This document shows positions 16,258-25,124 of a DNA stretch of 64,000 bases, piece after piece. How positions within the stretch are numbered: position 1 is the first letter of the stretch; each line of letters begins with the position of its first letter. The DNA comes from UBA4744 sp963723165 (GTDB lineage Bacteria; Actinomycetota; Acidimicrobiia; Spongiisociales; UBA4744). The stretch spans positions 173,882 through 237,881 of the forward strand of contig CAVRPP010000007.1 in NCBI GenBank assembly GCA_963723165.1, given 5' to 3'. The notes below the pieces were generated by a model. It did not search any database. It saw nothing but the letters and a program-made list of their open reading frames with translations, and was not told where the DNA came from. Position numbers and translations under genes: made by a program.

Positions 16258-16547
16258 AGAAGTTCGTATTCCTGTACTACGGAGCATGGCCGGGGGAGCC
16301 GACCAGGGAGACCATGGACGCCTGGACGGCCTGGTTCGCGTCGATCGGCGAGAACCTGGTGGACGGCGGCAATCCGTTGGGACCAGGCAGGGAAGTCACG
16401 GCCGGTGCGAGTACGGACCTGTCCGACGCAAGCCCCATCACCGGATATTCGATCGTCAGCGCAGACAGCATGGACGACGCAGAGAAACTGCTGGTTGGCT
16501 GCCCGATCATCGACAGCGTCCGGATCTACGAAGCGATGTCCATGTAA
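16254..16547 (+). CDS. YCII-domain protein
   Basis: A 97-residue protein of the YCII / dimeric alpha-beta barrel family: MKKFVFLYYGAWPGEPT, WTAWFASIGENLVDGGNPLG, TGYSIVSADSMDDAEKLLVGCPII, VRIYEAM. Members with this DGG...PxG pattern are often encoded next to ECF sigma factors or ArsR regulators; enzymatic activity is unproven. Translation is coupled to the preceding HTH gene by ATGA. The pair is probably induced together when the regulator leaves the 15882-15905 operator. Confidence 0.85.
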   Translation: MKKFVFLYYGAWPGEPTRETMDAWTAWFASIGENLVDGGNPLGPGREVTAGASTDLSDASPITGYSIVSADSMDDAEKLLVGCPIIDSVRIYEAMSM

Positions 16548-16616
16548 GACGCCGATCCATGGGGAGGCCCGCACCGGGCGGTGCCTCTCCCGTGGGCGCC
16601 CCGACCTCGCCGCGCA

Positions 16617-17447
16617 TCAACCTACCGAGACGAGGGCTACGGCAACCAGCGCCAGCGCCAGGCCGGCGAGTCGCCGTGGGGTGAGAATCTCTTTGAAAAC
16701 GAGTCGGGCCAGCAGAACGCTGGCCGCAGGGAACATGGCAGCTACGACGGTGGCCACCGCCAGCGATTCGAGCCCGGCGGCGATGATGAAGAAGCCGTTT
16801 CCGATCGCCGTCAATGTCCCGGCAGCGATCCCGGGTGTCACGGCGTCGCGGGGGAGCAGTAGGTTCTTGCCGAGGCGAAGACCGATGGATGCGATCAACA
16901 CTCCTCCGGCGACTCGGGCCGGGAGCAGCGCCCAGATACTCGACCCATCGGACGTGAAGCTGAAGAAGATGAGCTGGGCTCCGAAGCCGAGGCCGGCGAT
17001 CAGGCCGAACCGAAGCCCGTGGCGGTCTCCGGCCAGGACCCGACTGCTGCCCCCGCTCACCAGCCAGATGGCAACGATCCCGATGACGATCCCCGCCACG
17101 ACGAGGCCGGTCGGAAAGTCACCGAAGAACACGCTCCAGACCACCGGCCAGGTGGCGGCTCCCACTGCGGCAATCGGGGAGACCACGGCGATGTCGCTGC
17201 GAGCGAAACCGGTATACAGGCCCATAACACCGATGGCGCCGCCGACGCCGGCCAGCGATCCCCACAAGATCAGCTCTCCGCTCAGGCTGCCGTCGAGGAA
17301 CGGCGCGATAGCCAGCACGGTGACCGCTCCGGCCACGTGATTCCACGTCCCCACCGCCCAGGCATTGGCCCGACGACTCGCAAAACCTCCGAGGAAATCA
17401 CCGGTTCCCGCAAACGCCGCCGCCAGGCCTGCTAGCAAAACGCCCAT
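16617..17447 (-). CDS. EamA-family (DMT) transporter
   Basis: A 276-residue ten-helix membrane protein of two EamA halves. The first opens GVLLAGLAAAFAGTGDFLGGFASRRANAW and holds GVMGLYTGFARSDIAVVSPIAAVGAATWPVVW; the second holds LTAIGNGFFIIAAGLESLAVATVVAAMFPAASVLLARLVFKE. The ALYxxS...SPI pattern marks an exporter of small metabolites, substrate unknown. It is not closely similar to the other EamA protein at 2558. ATG 17447 is preferred to the adjacent GTG at 17450. Confidence 0.82.
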   Translation of the reverse strand: MGVLLAGLAAAFAGTGDFLGGFASRRANAWAVGTWNHVAGAVTVLAIAPFLDGSLSGELILWGSLAGVGGAIGVMGLYTGFARSDIAVVSPIAAVGAATWPVVWSVFFGDFPTGLVVAGIVIGIVAIWLVSGGSSRVLAGDRHGLRFGLIAGLGFGAQLIFFSFTSDGSSIWALLPARVAGGVLIASIGLRLGKNLLLPRDAVTPGIAAGTLTAIGNGFFIIAAGLESLAVATVVAAMFPAASVLLARLVFKEILTPRRLAGLALALVAVALVSVG

Positions 17448-17537
17448 CACGGCACGCTAGCGGGTAAGGGCGTCCCGGCCGCCATCGCCCTCAAACCGCC
17501 CGACAAGCGCCCGATGGCGCGCCTCGTATGGCACCTG

Positions 17538-18738
17538 CTAGTCGGTCGCGGTCCGTTGGCGCCGCGAGGCTCGATGCAGGCGTGCATCCAGTGGGTGTGA
17601 GGCGCTTCTGCCGCCGTCCGCACGGAGCGGCCGCATGGCTGCAATTTCGACAACGTCGATGTGATGATCGAAGTGGAGCGCTCCTGCTGCGGCCAACTCG
17701 CTCTCCGCTGCCCGGCGGATGCCTGCGGTAACCGCATTGAAGAAGTGGTAGCGGACAGATTCCACAGGATCGTCCGAGTATTGCCAGACTCCAATGATCC
17801 TGCCCCGATGCACGAGTGTGGCAGCGGAGTTGCCGCCCCCGTCGTAGACGAAATCGTGAAGCTCAGGCTCCAGAAACCGGACCCTGTCACGGTATCCCTG
17901 GACGTAAGGATCGAGCAGCGGAAGTGCCCTCACAGATCCCTCCTGTTCATGTGCCGGATCGCTACCTCTCAGGCGGAACAGTGGTCCCGGCCAGCCTTCG
18001 ACCGCTACCTCCTCGATCCGGTCACGGAGAGCTGCCAGGGCTGCTTGGGAACGCGCTTTGGTGAACCCCGTCCACCAGGAAATGTCGGCAACCGTGACCG
18101 GGCCGTATCCGGAGATGTATTGAAACACCAGTTCCTGGATGGCGGCTTCCTCCCCCCAACGGTCGAGATCCACGCCCCCAAGGACATCCTCCCAGCGGTG
18201 GTACTCGCGAACGCTCGATCGCCAGCTCCGGGGAGGAGCTCCTCCGACCAGTTGCCCTACCGTCACACATCCGGCCGACAATCCCCGACAGGTTGATCGA
18301 CACCGGCAGGTCGAGTGCGTCGCGCAGGGCTCGCACGGTGAGCGGCCCCTCCGCCAGCGCTACGTAGACGGCCGCAGCAAGCTCGTCGAACCTCCGCTGC
18401 GAGAGGTTGGAATCCCGCAACCACCGGGCGGCCAATGGTTCCGCCAGGTGTCGGGTGGCGGCGGCCGCAATCTCGATGAGGTCCCCGGGAAAGATGAACA
18501 TGGTCATTCGCATTGCCCGGAACCGGGCGAGGCGCCAGGAGCCCCACATCAACTCGTCGAGATCGGACCGGGTAAACCCGGGAAGACGAGCGCGAAGCGA
18601 CAGGTAAGGGCTGACCGGGCTGGTGTTGTGAAGGCCGACGAGTTGGGTGGCGATGTCTTCAATGGACGACCCGGGGCAACAGAGCGAGTGGCGTCCGGCT
18701 GCACCGGCAAGCGCCGCATCGGCCGTGAGCGTTGACAC
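17538..18738 (-). pseudogene. Winged-helix DNA-binding domain protein (HTH_42 / AlkZ-like) with one frameshift
   Basis: From GTG 18738 (GGAGGG site upstream) the frame reads through IEDIATQLVGLHNTSPVSPYLSLRARLPGFTRSDLDELMW and RMTMFIFPGDLIEIAAAA to ~18270. The continuation VTVGQLVGGAPPRSWRSSVREYHRWEDVL is in the next frame, which runs to TAG 17538. One extra base near 18270 explains the break. The joined protein (~400 residues) matches HTH_42-type proteins, which include the interstrand-crosslink glycosylase AlkZ/YcaQ; the C-terminal DPYVQGYRDR and GRIIGVW segments are typical. A DNA repair role is only suggested. Confidence 0.7.
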
Positions 18739-18866
18739 GGGAGGCCCTCCACGTGTTGTCGGGCACTTCGAGGACAACCTCACTCTACGGAGGCTGCTCC
18801 ATCAATCGGACGCGATCTCATGGACTCTGCATGCTTTGGGCTGCCCCGAGTAGGTTCTATCGGGTG

Positions 18867-19676
18867 TCAGGGGAGTGTTCTCTGAAGCTCGAAGACACGG
18901 GTGGGACCCGGGAACCCTTTCAGGTCTCGTTCGTCGGCTTCGGAAAAGGCAAAACCCTTGACGACGCCGAGATCGCGAACGACGTCTGATACCAGAATGT
19001 GCCCGGCCTCGGAGGCATCACAGATCCGGCTGGCCAGGTTCACCGACGATCCGAAGATGTCATCGTGGTGGCGGACCGGCACACCTGCGGCGATACCGAT
19101 CCGAACCCGGAGTTCGGGCGTTCCTCCGGCTGCGGTCCTCGCCTCGAAACCATCCTGGATTGCCACCGAGCACTCCAACGCACGGTCCACATCTTCGAAA
19201 GAAGCCATGATGCCGTCGCCGGTGTGTTTCACCTCGCGCCCGTGCGCCGCCACCAGCGCCCGCCGGATGATCAGGTCGTGCTCGGTGAGCAGGACCATGA
19301 ACGAGGACTCGCCGGCTTCTTGTAGCAATGAGGTTGAGCCTTCCAGGTCTGTGAAGAGAACCGTCCGGAACGGGTTCTTGAGTTCCGTCTCGTCTACGGG
19401 ATCGTGGACGCCGCCCAGGAATCGAAAAACGTCATCCTCGGAAACGCTGATGATTTCGTTGGGGAGCATGCCGTGCGATTCCTGATGGACGGCGCTCAGG
19501 TCCTCCGGCCCGGACGCCTTGGCAAAGCAGAAGACGTTCCCATCTTCCCCGTCAAACCAGTAGGAGAGGAATTGCACGCCGTGTTTGGCCGACACTGCCA
19601 GATCGGCAGCATGTGCCTGGGCAACGTCCTCGGCGGTCGCGCCCGGCGTGTCGTGACGGTCCATGAAGAGTGGCAT
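18867..19676 (-). CDS. DUF4242 - class III adenylate/guanylate cyclase fusion
   Basis: A 269-residue soluble protein. Residues 1-90 (MPLFMDRHDTPGATAEDVAQAH ... VFCFAKASGPEDLSAVHQESHG) are a DUF4242 / SCO4226-like ferredoxin-fold domain, in which conserved histidines can bind nickel. Residues ~100-265 are a class III nucleotide cyclase domain: RTVLFTDLEGSTSLLQEAGE with the metal Asp, EVKHTGDGIMASF with the second metal Asp, and VRIGIAAGVPV. The late SVNLASRICDASEAGHILVSD motif holds the N...R transition-state pair. The cyclase looks active. This order suggests ligand or metal control of cyclic nucleotide synthesis. Divergent from the ABM gene. Confidence 0.85.
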   Translation of the reverse strand: MPLFMDRHDTPGATAEDVAQAHAADLAVSAKHGVQFLSYWFDGEDGNVFCFAKASGPEDLSAVHQESHGMLPNEIISVSEDDVFRFLGGVHDPVDETELKNPFRTVLFTDLEGSTSLLQEAGESSFMVLLTEHDLIIRRALVAAHGREVKHTGDGIMASFEDVDRALECSVAIQDGFEARTAAGGTPELRVRIGIAAGVPVRHHDDIFGSSVNLASRICDASEAGHILVSDVVRDLGVVKGFAFSEADERDLKGFPGPTRVFELQRTLP

Positions 19677-19847
19677 TCCGCATTCCTTCCTTGATGGCGC
19701 CGGCTGAGTCCTCAGACTGAGATTCCGGAGCTACATAATCGGGCCCGGTCTCAGCAGCGTACCCGGGCGGCAGGCGATCAGCACGGCGCGGGAGGGTGCC
19801 GCCGCCGGGATCACTAGTGTCCTCCCGAAGCTTCGCATCACATAGGA

Positions 19848-19863
19848 GAGACCGGCCGGTCTC
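19848..19863. promoter_or_regulatory. 16-bp perfect palindrome GAGACCGGCCGGTCTC
   Basis: Uninterrupted palindrome in the divergent gap between the cyclase-fusion gene and the ABM gene, ending 27 bp before the GTG of the latter. No T-run follows, so an operator is more likely than a terminator. Confidence 0.4.
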
Positions 19864-19890
19864 GTGCCTCAGAACCCTGGGAGACGGAAC

Positions 19891-20181
19891 GTGTATGGAC
19901 TGATTGGCAAGATCGTGACCGTCGATGGAAAACGCGCAGAACTGGCGTCCATCCTGATCGGCATGGATGCCATGGCGGGATGCTCGAGCTACATCGTTGC
20001 CAACGACGCTTCGGATCCCAACGCCCTCTGGGTGACGGAGGTCTGGGCAAGTACCGAGGCTCACGCCGCCTCCCTCGAACTGCCGGTCGTCGTTGCGGCG
20101 ATCGCAGAAGGGCGACACCTCATCGCCGGCGTTGAGAGCCGGGTGGAAACCGAACCGCTCGGAGGCATCGGCCTCGGCTGA
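19891..20181 (+). CDS. Antibiotic biosynthesis monooxygenase (ABM) domain protein
   Basis: A 96-residue dimeric alpha/beta-barrel protein: VYGLIGKIVTVDGKRAELASILIGMDAMAGCSSYIV, LWVTEVWASTEAHAASLELPVVVAAI. The AxLxxxxxxMxGCxxY and WVTEVW patterns are the family core. Members act as small oxygenases or heme/quinol-modifying enzymes, and many are uncharacterised. GTG 19891 puts the first strand at the N-terminus as in relatives; a frame extension to 19864 has no homology. It is read away from the cyclase gene. Confidence 0.8.
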   Translation: MYGLIGKIVTVDGKRAELASILIGMDAMAGCSSYIVANDASDPNALWVTEVWASTEAHAASLELPVVVAAIAEGRHLIAGVESRVETEPLGGIGLG

Positions 20182-20250
20182 TCGGTCGCCGGCACCTCCA
20201 ACGCGCTTGTTCCGAGCACGGGGTGGCCGGCCTTGAGTAGCTTGGGGAAG

Positions 20251-20832
20251 GTGAACCGATGGAAACCACTCACTATTCGTTGGCTCGTCGGCCTCATCGT
20301 CGTCACAGCGCTGGTCCTGGCTGCGTGCGGGGGCGGAGACGCCGCGGACGAAACCACAACGACAACAACAGCTATCGCCACGACTTCGACGACAGCCGAT
20401 TCGGACGGAGGCACCACCCAACCGGACGCTGTTGTCCCCGAACTGGCCGGCACGAATTGGAGCGTGGTGACGTACAGTCTTGTCGGGAGCATGACGAACC
20501 CCTGGCCGGGCACCGAACTCACGTTACGTTTCAATGATGACGGAACCGTTTCGGGCTCGACCGGCTGCAACGAATACAGCGTGATGTTCGAGGTCGAGGG
20601 TCCCTACGACGAGTTCGTGGAAGGCCAGCGAGACGAAAACGACGGTCAGGTCATCCGCTTTGGCGCCCTCACCATCACGGAGAGGGCCTGCGCTGAGTCC
20701 AACTACATGGAGCAGGAGGCAGAATTCGTCGACCTCCTCGAGCAGGTCGGACGCTGGTTCGTCGCCAGGGGGAACCTCATTCTGCGAGCCGCCGACGCCT
20801 CCTTCTTGATTGAGGCTGAACCGATCGGGTAG
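20251..20832 (+). CDS. META-domain lipoprotein
   Basis: A ~193-residue exported lipoprotein. Signal sequence WLVGLIVVTALVLAAC ends in a lipobox with Cys at ~residue 26, followed by a Thr-rich linker (ETTTTTTAIATTSTTA). The mature part carries a META / HslJ-like domain: LAGTNWSVVTY, LTLRFNDDGTVSGSTGCNEYSVMFEV, ITERACAES, EAEFVDLLEQVGRWFVARGNLILR. META proteins are periplasmic or surface proteins of unclear role, linked to heat or drug tolerance. GTG 20251 follows GGGGAAG; a TTG at 20233 is possible. Confidence 0.85.
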   Translation: MNRWKPLTIRWLVGLIVVTALVLAACGGGDAADETTTTTTAIATTSTTADSDGGTTQPDAVVPELAGTNWSVVTYSLVGSMTNPWPGTELTLRFNDDGTVSGSTGCNEYSVMFEVEGPYDEFVEGQRDENDGQVIRFGALTITERACAESNYMEQEAEFVDLLEQVGRWFVARGNLILRAADASFLIEAEPIG

Positions 20833-20944
20833 CGAAAGGTGGCCGTTGCCGCCCGGGTGGCGGACGGGAGCTCCTAAAGGGACCCGGGCATTAGTGTCGC
20901 GTCGGGAGCCGGGCTCAGGGTTTCACCTTTGCAGGAGGGTGCAC

Positions 20945-22352
20945 GTGCAGCAGTCGGATTGGGAGAAGGTCATCGAAGCGGCCATTGGTCCGGCTGTCCG
21001 ATATCTCCAATCTTTGCCCGACCGACCCGTGTACCGGCCGGCCGACCCGGAGGAGATCCGGGCGCTGATCGGCGGACCTCTTCCCGAGACGGGCACCAGC
21101 CCCGAGGACGTCGTGGCGGCTCTGGCCGAAGATCTCGAACCGTTCGTTGTCGCTCATGCTTCCGGCCGCTACTTCGGGTTCGTCATCGGCGGTCTCCATC
21201 CGGCTTCGTACGGGGCCGAACTGCTCGCTTCCACGTGGGATCAGAACTCCGGTTTGTACGCGGTCACTCCCGGAGTCGCAGTGGCCGAGGAGGTCGCAGC
21301 CGGTTGGGTTCTGGAGCTTCTCGACCTTCCCCGCGACGCCGGGGTCGGGTTCGTCACCGGCGGTCAGATGGCCACATTCACCTGTTTGGCCGCCGCTCGT
21401 CACCACGTTCTCCGAGAGGCGGGATGGGATGTTGAGGCCGACGGCCTCCAGGGAGGTCCCAAGATCAATGTGGTCGTCAAGTCCGAGTGGCACTCGACTG
21501 TTCCCCGGGCTTTGCGGTTCCTCGGTTTGGGCGACTCAACCGCAGTGGTGGTTCCCTCGGATGATCAATCGCGTATCGAACCCGAAGCGCTGGAGGAGGC
21601 TTTGGCCGGTCTGGAGGGGCCGACCATCGTGTGCGTTGAGTCCGCCAACGTCAACACCGGGTCGTTCGACCCGTTCGAGGCGGTGGCCGACATCGCCGAC
21701 CGCCATCGGGAGCGGGGCAACCCGACCTGGGTACACGTGGACGGGGCGGTCGGGCTCTGGGCGCGGGCTTCTGCCGACCACAACAACCTCACGGCCGGTC
21801 TCGCAACGGCTCGATTCCTGGTCGACCGATGCCCACAAACTCCTCAACGTCTCGTACGACTCGGGGATTGCTATCTCCCGCCACGCCGCCGCACACCGGG
21901 CTGCCATGAGTATCCATGCCTCATATCTCATTCAGTCCGACGGGGCGGCCCGCGACCAGATGGACTGGAATCCGGAGTTCTCCCGCCGGGCGCGGGGCCT
22001 GGCCGTGTACGCCACGCTGCGCTCCTTGGGCCGGAGCGGAGTCGCCGGGATTGTGGACCGAACGTGTTCCCTGGCGAGGCGCTTCGCCGACCAATTGGCA
22101 GCAAGCGGCCGGGCCGAGGTGATGAACGAAGTGGTGTTCAATCAGGTATTGGTCCGGTGGCTCTCTCCCGACGGGGACCACGATGCCTTCAACGACAGGG
22201 TGATAGCCGCAATTCAGGCCGACGGCACCGCCTTCTTCAGCGGCACCACCTGGGACGGGATGCGCCTGATGCGAATCTCCGTTTCTGACTGGGCGACCGA
22301 TGAGGACGACATCGACCGGGCCGTCGAAGCGCTGCTCCGTTGTGCCGGGTGA
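20945..22352 (+). pseudogene. PLP-dependent group II decarboxylase, one frameshift
   Basis: From GTG 20945 (GCAGGAGGG site) the frame covers the N-terminal two thirds: YFGFVIGGLHPASYGAELLAS, WVLELLDLPRDAGVGFVTGGQMATFTCLAAARHHVL, NVNTGSFDPFEAVADIADRH, WVHVDGAVGLWARAS. At ~21811 one surplus base moves the rest (DSWSTDAHKLLNVSYDSGIAI ... FSGTTWDGMRLMRISVSDW) to another frame that ends TGA 22352. The PLP lysine is in TDAHK, just past the break, so the first frame alone would be inactive. Restored length ~468. The family acts on aromatic amino acids, glutamate or diaminobutyrate; the substrate is not clear. Confidence 0.8.
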
Positions 22353-22414
22353 CCTTTTCGCAACGGACGCTGATAAGTCTTGCGGAGGGTTCGGAGTTCC
22401 GGCAGAATATGGCG

Positions 22415-22510
22415 GTCGAGGGGGAGTAGCCCCCGGGATCGACCGTCATTCCGGCAGATTGCTGCCCGGTTCCCCGGCCCACCCGTTCGGGTGGGAGCGA
22501 GACCTTCGAC
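22415..22510 (+). ncRNA. yybP-ykoY (manganese) riboswitch
   Basis: Both conserved halves of the yybP-ykoY aptamer are present: GGGGAGTAGC at 22421-22430 and GAGCGAGACC at 22495-22504. They are closed by P1 (GTCGA at 22415-22419 with TCGAC at 22506-22510), with GC-rich internal hairpins between them (CCCACCC-GTTC-GGGTGGG). The class senses Mn2+. It sits just before a TerC-family gene, the commonest partner of this riboswitch. Confidence 0.9.
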
Positions 22511-22536
22511 TGTCCGTCTGGTGATGGTCGAAAGGA
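22503..22536 (+). promoter_or_regulatory. Riboswitch expression platform hiding the terC ribosome-binding site
   Basis: CCTTCGAC, the 3' strand of P1 (22503-22510), can instead pair with GTCGAAAGG (22528-22536), which contains the AAAGGA ribosome-binding site of the TTG start at 22544. Mn2+ binding would favour P1 and free the site, giving an ON switch for translation. The pairing is read by eye. Confidence 0.6.
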
Positions 22537-22543
22537 TGCTCCG

Positions 22544-23530
22544 TTGATTCTGGCCGCAGTCGAAGGCGACCGTTCGAATTTCGTCGATCTCGACGTCCCC
22601 ATCTGGGCGTGGATCCTATTACTCGTGTTGATCGTTGCCCTACTGGCGATCGACCTGTACCGGCACCGCGACGCACACGCTCCCTCCCCGAAAGAGGCTC
22701 TCCACGAGTCGCTTGTGTGGGTGGCGTGCGGGCTCGCCTTCTCGGTCTTCATTGCCGTCACCTTCGGTTACGACGCCTTCGGTGAGTACATCAGCGGTTA
22801 TCTGATCGAGAAGTCCCTCAGCATCGATAACGTCTTTGTTTGGTCGATGTTGTTCGCCACTCTGGCGATCCCCTTGAAATATCAGCATCGGGTGCTGTTC
22901 TGGGGCATCTTTGGCGCTCTCGCTCTGCGAGCGATCTTCATCCTGCTGGGGACCGCTCTCATCAGCCGGTTCTGGTGGCTGCTGCTGGTCTTCGGCGTGT
23001 TTCTCGTCTACACCGGCGTCAAGATCATCCGCCACCGGGCCGATGAGGGAACCAAAGAAGCCACCCGGGGCCTCGGGTTGTTGCGCAAGATCATGCCTGT
23101 CACCGAACAGCTCGACGGACAGAAGTTCTTCACCAGACTCAACGGGCGGCGAGCAGCCACCCCTCTGCTATCCGCCCTGTTCGTCGTCGAGATCACCGAC
23201 ATCATCTTCGCCGTCGACTCGGTCCCCGCCATCCTGGCCGTCTCCAACGAGCCCTACCTCGTGTTCGCCTCCAACGCTTTCGCCATCCTGGGTCTGCGGG
23301 CCATGTACTTCCTGCTGGCAAATGCCAAAGAACGGTTCCACTTCCTGTCACACGCTCTCGGTGGCATCTTGATCTTTGTCGGCATCAAGATGGCCGTTTC
23401 GCACTGGTATCACATGAACACCTATCTGTCGCTGGCGATCATCGTGACAATGTTGGTCGCCGCCATCGTGTTCAGCACGAGGCGCGCTAAGCAGCTGGCG
23501 CCAAGGGATACGGCCTCCCACACCGGCTAG
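22544..23530 (+). CDS. TerC / Alx family membrane protein (Mn2+ efflux)
   Basis: A 328-residue membrane protein with about nine helices: WAWILLLVLIVALLAIDLYRH, FSVFIAVTFGYDAFGEYISGYLIEKSLSIDNVFVW, LFVVEITDIIFAVDSVPAILAV. The two acidic intramembrane motifs EKSLSIDN and EITDIIFAVDS define the TerC/Alx/MeeF group, whose members export manganese and supply it to exoenzymes. TTG 22544 is the start implied by the AAAGGA site and riboswitch; no upstream alternative exists in frame. Regulation by the preceding Mn2+ riboswitch agrees with Mn2+ efflux. Confidence 0.92.
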   Translation: MILAAVEGDRSNFVDLDVPIWAWILLLVLIVALLAIDLYRHRDAHAPSPKEALHESLVWVACGLAFSVFIAVTFGYDAFGEYISGYLIEKSLSIDNVFVWSMLFATLAIPLKYQHRVLFWGIFGALALRAIFILLGTALISRFWWLLLVFGVFLVYTGVKIIRHRADEGTKEATRGLGLLRKIMPVTEQLDGQKFFTRLNGRRAATPLLSALFVVEITDIIFAVDSVPAILAVSNEPYLVFASNAFAILGLRAMYFLLANAKERFHFLSHALGGILIFVGIKMAVSHWYHMNTYLSLAIIVTMLVAAIVFSTRRAKQLAPRDTASHTG

Positions 23531-23598
23531 AGGCGATCGGAGAGACGGTCGGCATGCTCCCGATCCCGTCGCGCTAGGTTCGGGCATGAGGGACCTTC

Positions 23599-24297
23599 AT
23601 GGCCTATTCATCTTCTGTCCGGCTGGCGGCGGCTTTTGCAGCCCTTGCCGGTGTACGGCGGCTGGCCCGCCGGTCGGGGGCGACGGACGACGAGTTCTTC
23701 GGGTCCCTCGCCGGTGATGATCTCATTGCTCACCCCATGCTCGAATGGACCAGGGCCACGACTATCAACGCTCCGCCGGACCGGGTATGGCCGTGGCTCG
23801 CGCAAATGGGATACGGCCGGGGAGGTTGGTACACCAGTGAACGATTCGATCGCTTCGTCTGGCGGATCGAAAACAAGAGTTCCGAGGTGATCCTCCCTGA
23901 GTGGCAGGATCTGAGCGTTGGAGACATCATTCCCGACGGTCCCGGCTACGCCGCATACTTCCGGGTCGCGGAGGTGAGAGAGCACGAAGCCATTGTGTAC
24001 CACTCGATCCGTCATCCGTATCGGGGCCAAGAGGTCGACCCGGCTAACCCGGCGGCACTAGAGCGGCGGGAACACGATCTTGTCACGGGCGGCAACTACA
24101 TACACTTCAGCTGGACCTTTGTGCTTCGTCCTGTCGGTGACGGGCAGACCCGTCTGTTGATTCGGGCGAGAGCCGACCTCAGCCCTCGCTGGGCGCGGTT
24201 CACGGAACCGGCGTTGGGCATGGTCGACTTCTACCACGTCACGATGATGTTCAACGGGATCAGACGCCGGGCGGAAGATCGGCCTGCCAGCCGATGA
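23599..24297 (+). CDS. SRPBCC-fold protein
   Basis: A 232-residue protein. Residues ~48-220 form an SRPBCC (START-like) helix-grip domain: TRATTINAPPDRVWPWLAQMGYGRGGWYT, LSVGDIIPDGPGYAAYFRVAEV, HFSWTFVLRPVGDGQTRLLIRARAD, and a long final helix FYHVTMMFNGIRRRAED. The GxGRGGWY motif after the first helix is typical of a subgroup of unknown ligand. Residues 1-25 are mildly hydrophobic and may be a weak membrane anchor. Function unknown. Confidence 0.75.
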   Translation: MAYSSSVRLAAAFAALAGVRRLARRSGATDDEFFGSLAGDDLIAHPMLEWTRATTINAPPDRVWPWLAQMGYGRGGWYTSERFDRFVWRIENKSSEVILPEWQDLSVGDIIPDGPGYAAYFRVAEVREHEAIVYHSIRHPYRGQEVDPANPAALERREHDLVTGGNYIHFSWTFVLRPVGDGQTRLLIRARADLSPRWARFTEPALGMVDFYHVTMMFNGIRRRAEDRPASR

Positions 24298-24400
24298 CCG
24301 TGAGACTTGCGGTCGTGTTCGCGGTAGGCGACAACGACCATGATTCACGGGCGTATTGTTGGGAGCGTGACTGTTGCCTGAGTCGCGAGGAGTGATCCCC

Positions 24401-24745
24401 ATGTCGAAGTTCGATGAAGTGATAGCTGCCGGGCGTGACGCGATCACGGTGCGGCGCGTGTACGGCGAACCGTATGAGAAGGACGGTGTGACCTTCATCC
24501 CTGCCGCCGCGGTCATGGGCGGCGGTGGTGGCGGAGAGGGCGAGGGTGGGGAGGAGACCGGTTCCGGTGCTGGAGGCGGATACGGTGTTGTGGCCCGCCC
24601 GGTCGGCGCCTATCAGATCAAAGGTGGCGAGGTCACCTGGGTGCCGGCCGCCGACACCACCCGGGTCATTGTCATGTCCGAGGTCGTGGCCATCATCGCC
24701 CTATTGGTGCTGCGGTCAATCTTCCGGCGCCGGCGTCGTTCCTGA
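24401..24745 (+). CDS. GerW / YtfJ family protein
   Basis: A 114-residue protein of the YtfJ (GerW) family: VITVRRVYGEPYEKDGVTFIPAAAVMGGGG-type core, a Gly/Glu linker, then GGGYGVVARPVGAYQIKGGEVTWVPAAD, and a single C-terminal membrane helix (VVAIIALLVLRSI) with an Arg-rich end. In Bacillus the family acts in spore coats, but it is widespread in non-sporulating actinobacteria where its role is unknown. The helix at the end suggests a membrane-tethered cytoplasmic domain. ATG 24401; a frame extension upstream to 24374 is not conserved-looking. Confidence 0.85.
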   Translation: MSKFDEVIAAGRDAITVRRVYGEPYEKDGVTFIPAAAVMGGGGGGEGEGGEETGSGAGGGYGVVARPVGAYQIKGGEVTWVPAADTTRVIVMSEVVAIIALLVLRSIFRRRRRS

Positions 24746-24783
24746 CGTCCCACCCCCCTCTGGGAAGCCCAGCGGCGTGACCT

Positions 24784-24942
24784 GCCCCCTCCGGCTCGGC
24801 TGCGCCGATCCGTCCTCTCCCATAATGAAGTGGGGGAGGACGTTTTGAGGGGCCCTTGTACCGGGGTTCTGTGTTCTTGCGTCCCTCCCCCGGCTGTGCT
24901 GGGGGAGGTGGTTCTCGCTGGTAGGCGAGAAGCGGAGGGGGC
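24784..24942. repeat. Composite palindromic repeat, first tandem copy
   Basis: Left arm GCCCCCTCCGGC... with hairpin CCTCTCCCATAATGAAGTGGGGGAGG-like, a ~50-bp spacer, and right arm CCTCCCCCGGC-TGT-GCTGGGGGAGG, then TTCTCGC-loop-GCGAGAA, then CGGAGGGGGC. The two arms are inverted copies of each other. The following 185 bp repeat the whole unit. Confidence 0.8.
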
Positions 24943-24968
24943 AGGTCTTGTGTTGGGTGGTGGGTTGT

Positions 24969-25124
24969 GCCCGCTCCGGCTCGGCTGCGCCGATTCACCT
25001 CCCCCATATGAAGTGGGGGAGGACGTTTTGAGGGGCTTTTGTACCGGGGTTCTGTGTTCTTGTGTCCTCCCCCGGCTGTGCTGGGGGAGGTGGTTCTCGC
25101 TGGTAGGCGAGAAGCGGAGGGGGC
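24969..25124. repeat. Composite palindromic repeat, second tandem copy
   Basis: Near-identical to 24784-24942 including the spacer (ACGTTTTGAGGGGC... GTACCGGGGTTCTGTGTTC). Its left hairpin is better preserved (CCTCCCCCATATGAAGTGGGGGAGG). The tandem period is about 185 bp. Confidence 0.8.

Noticed and set aside
20810..22288. Plus-strand 492-codon reading of the decarboxylase frame to its end
   Set aside because: After ~21811 the frame becomes Arg/Pro-rich noise; the conserved continuation is in the other frame, so the gene ends at 22352 there.
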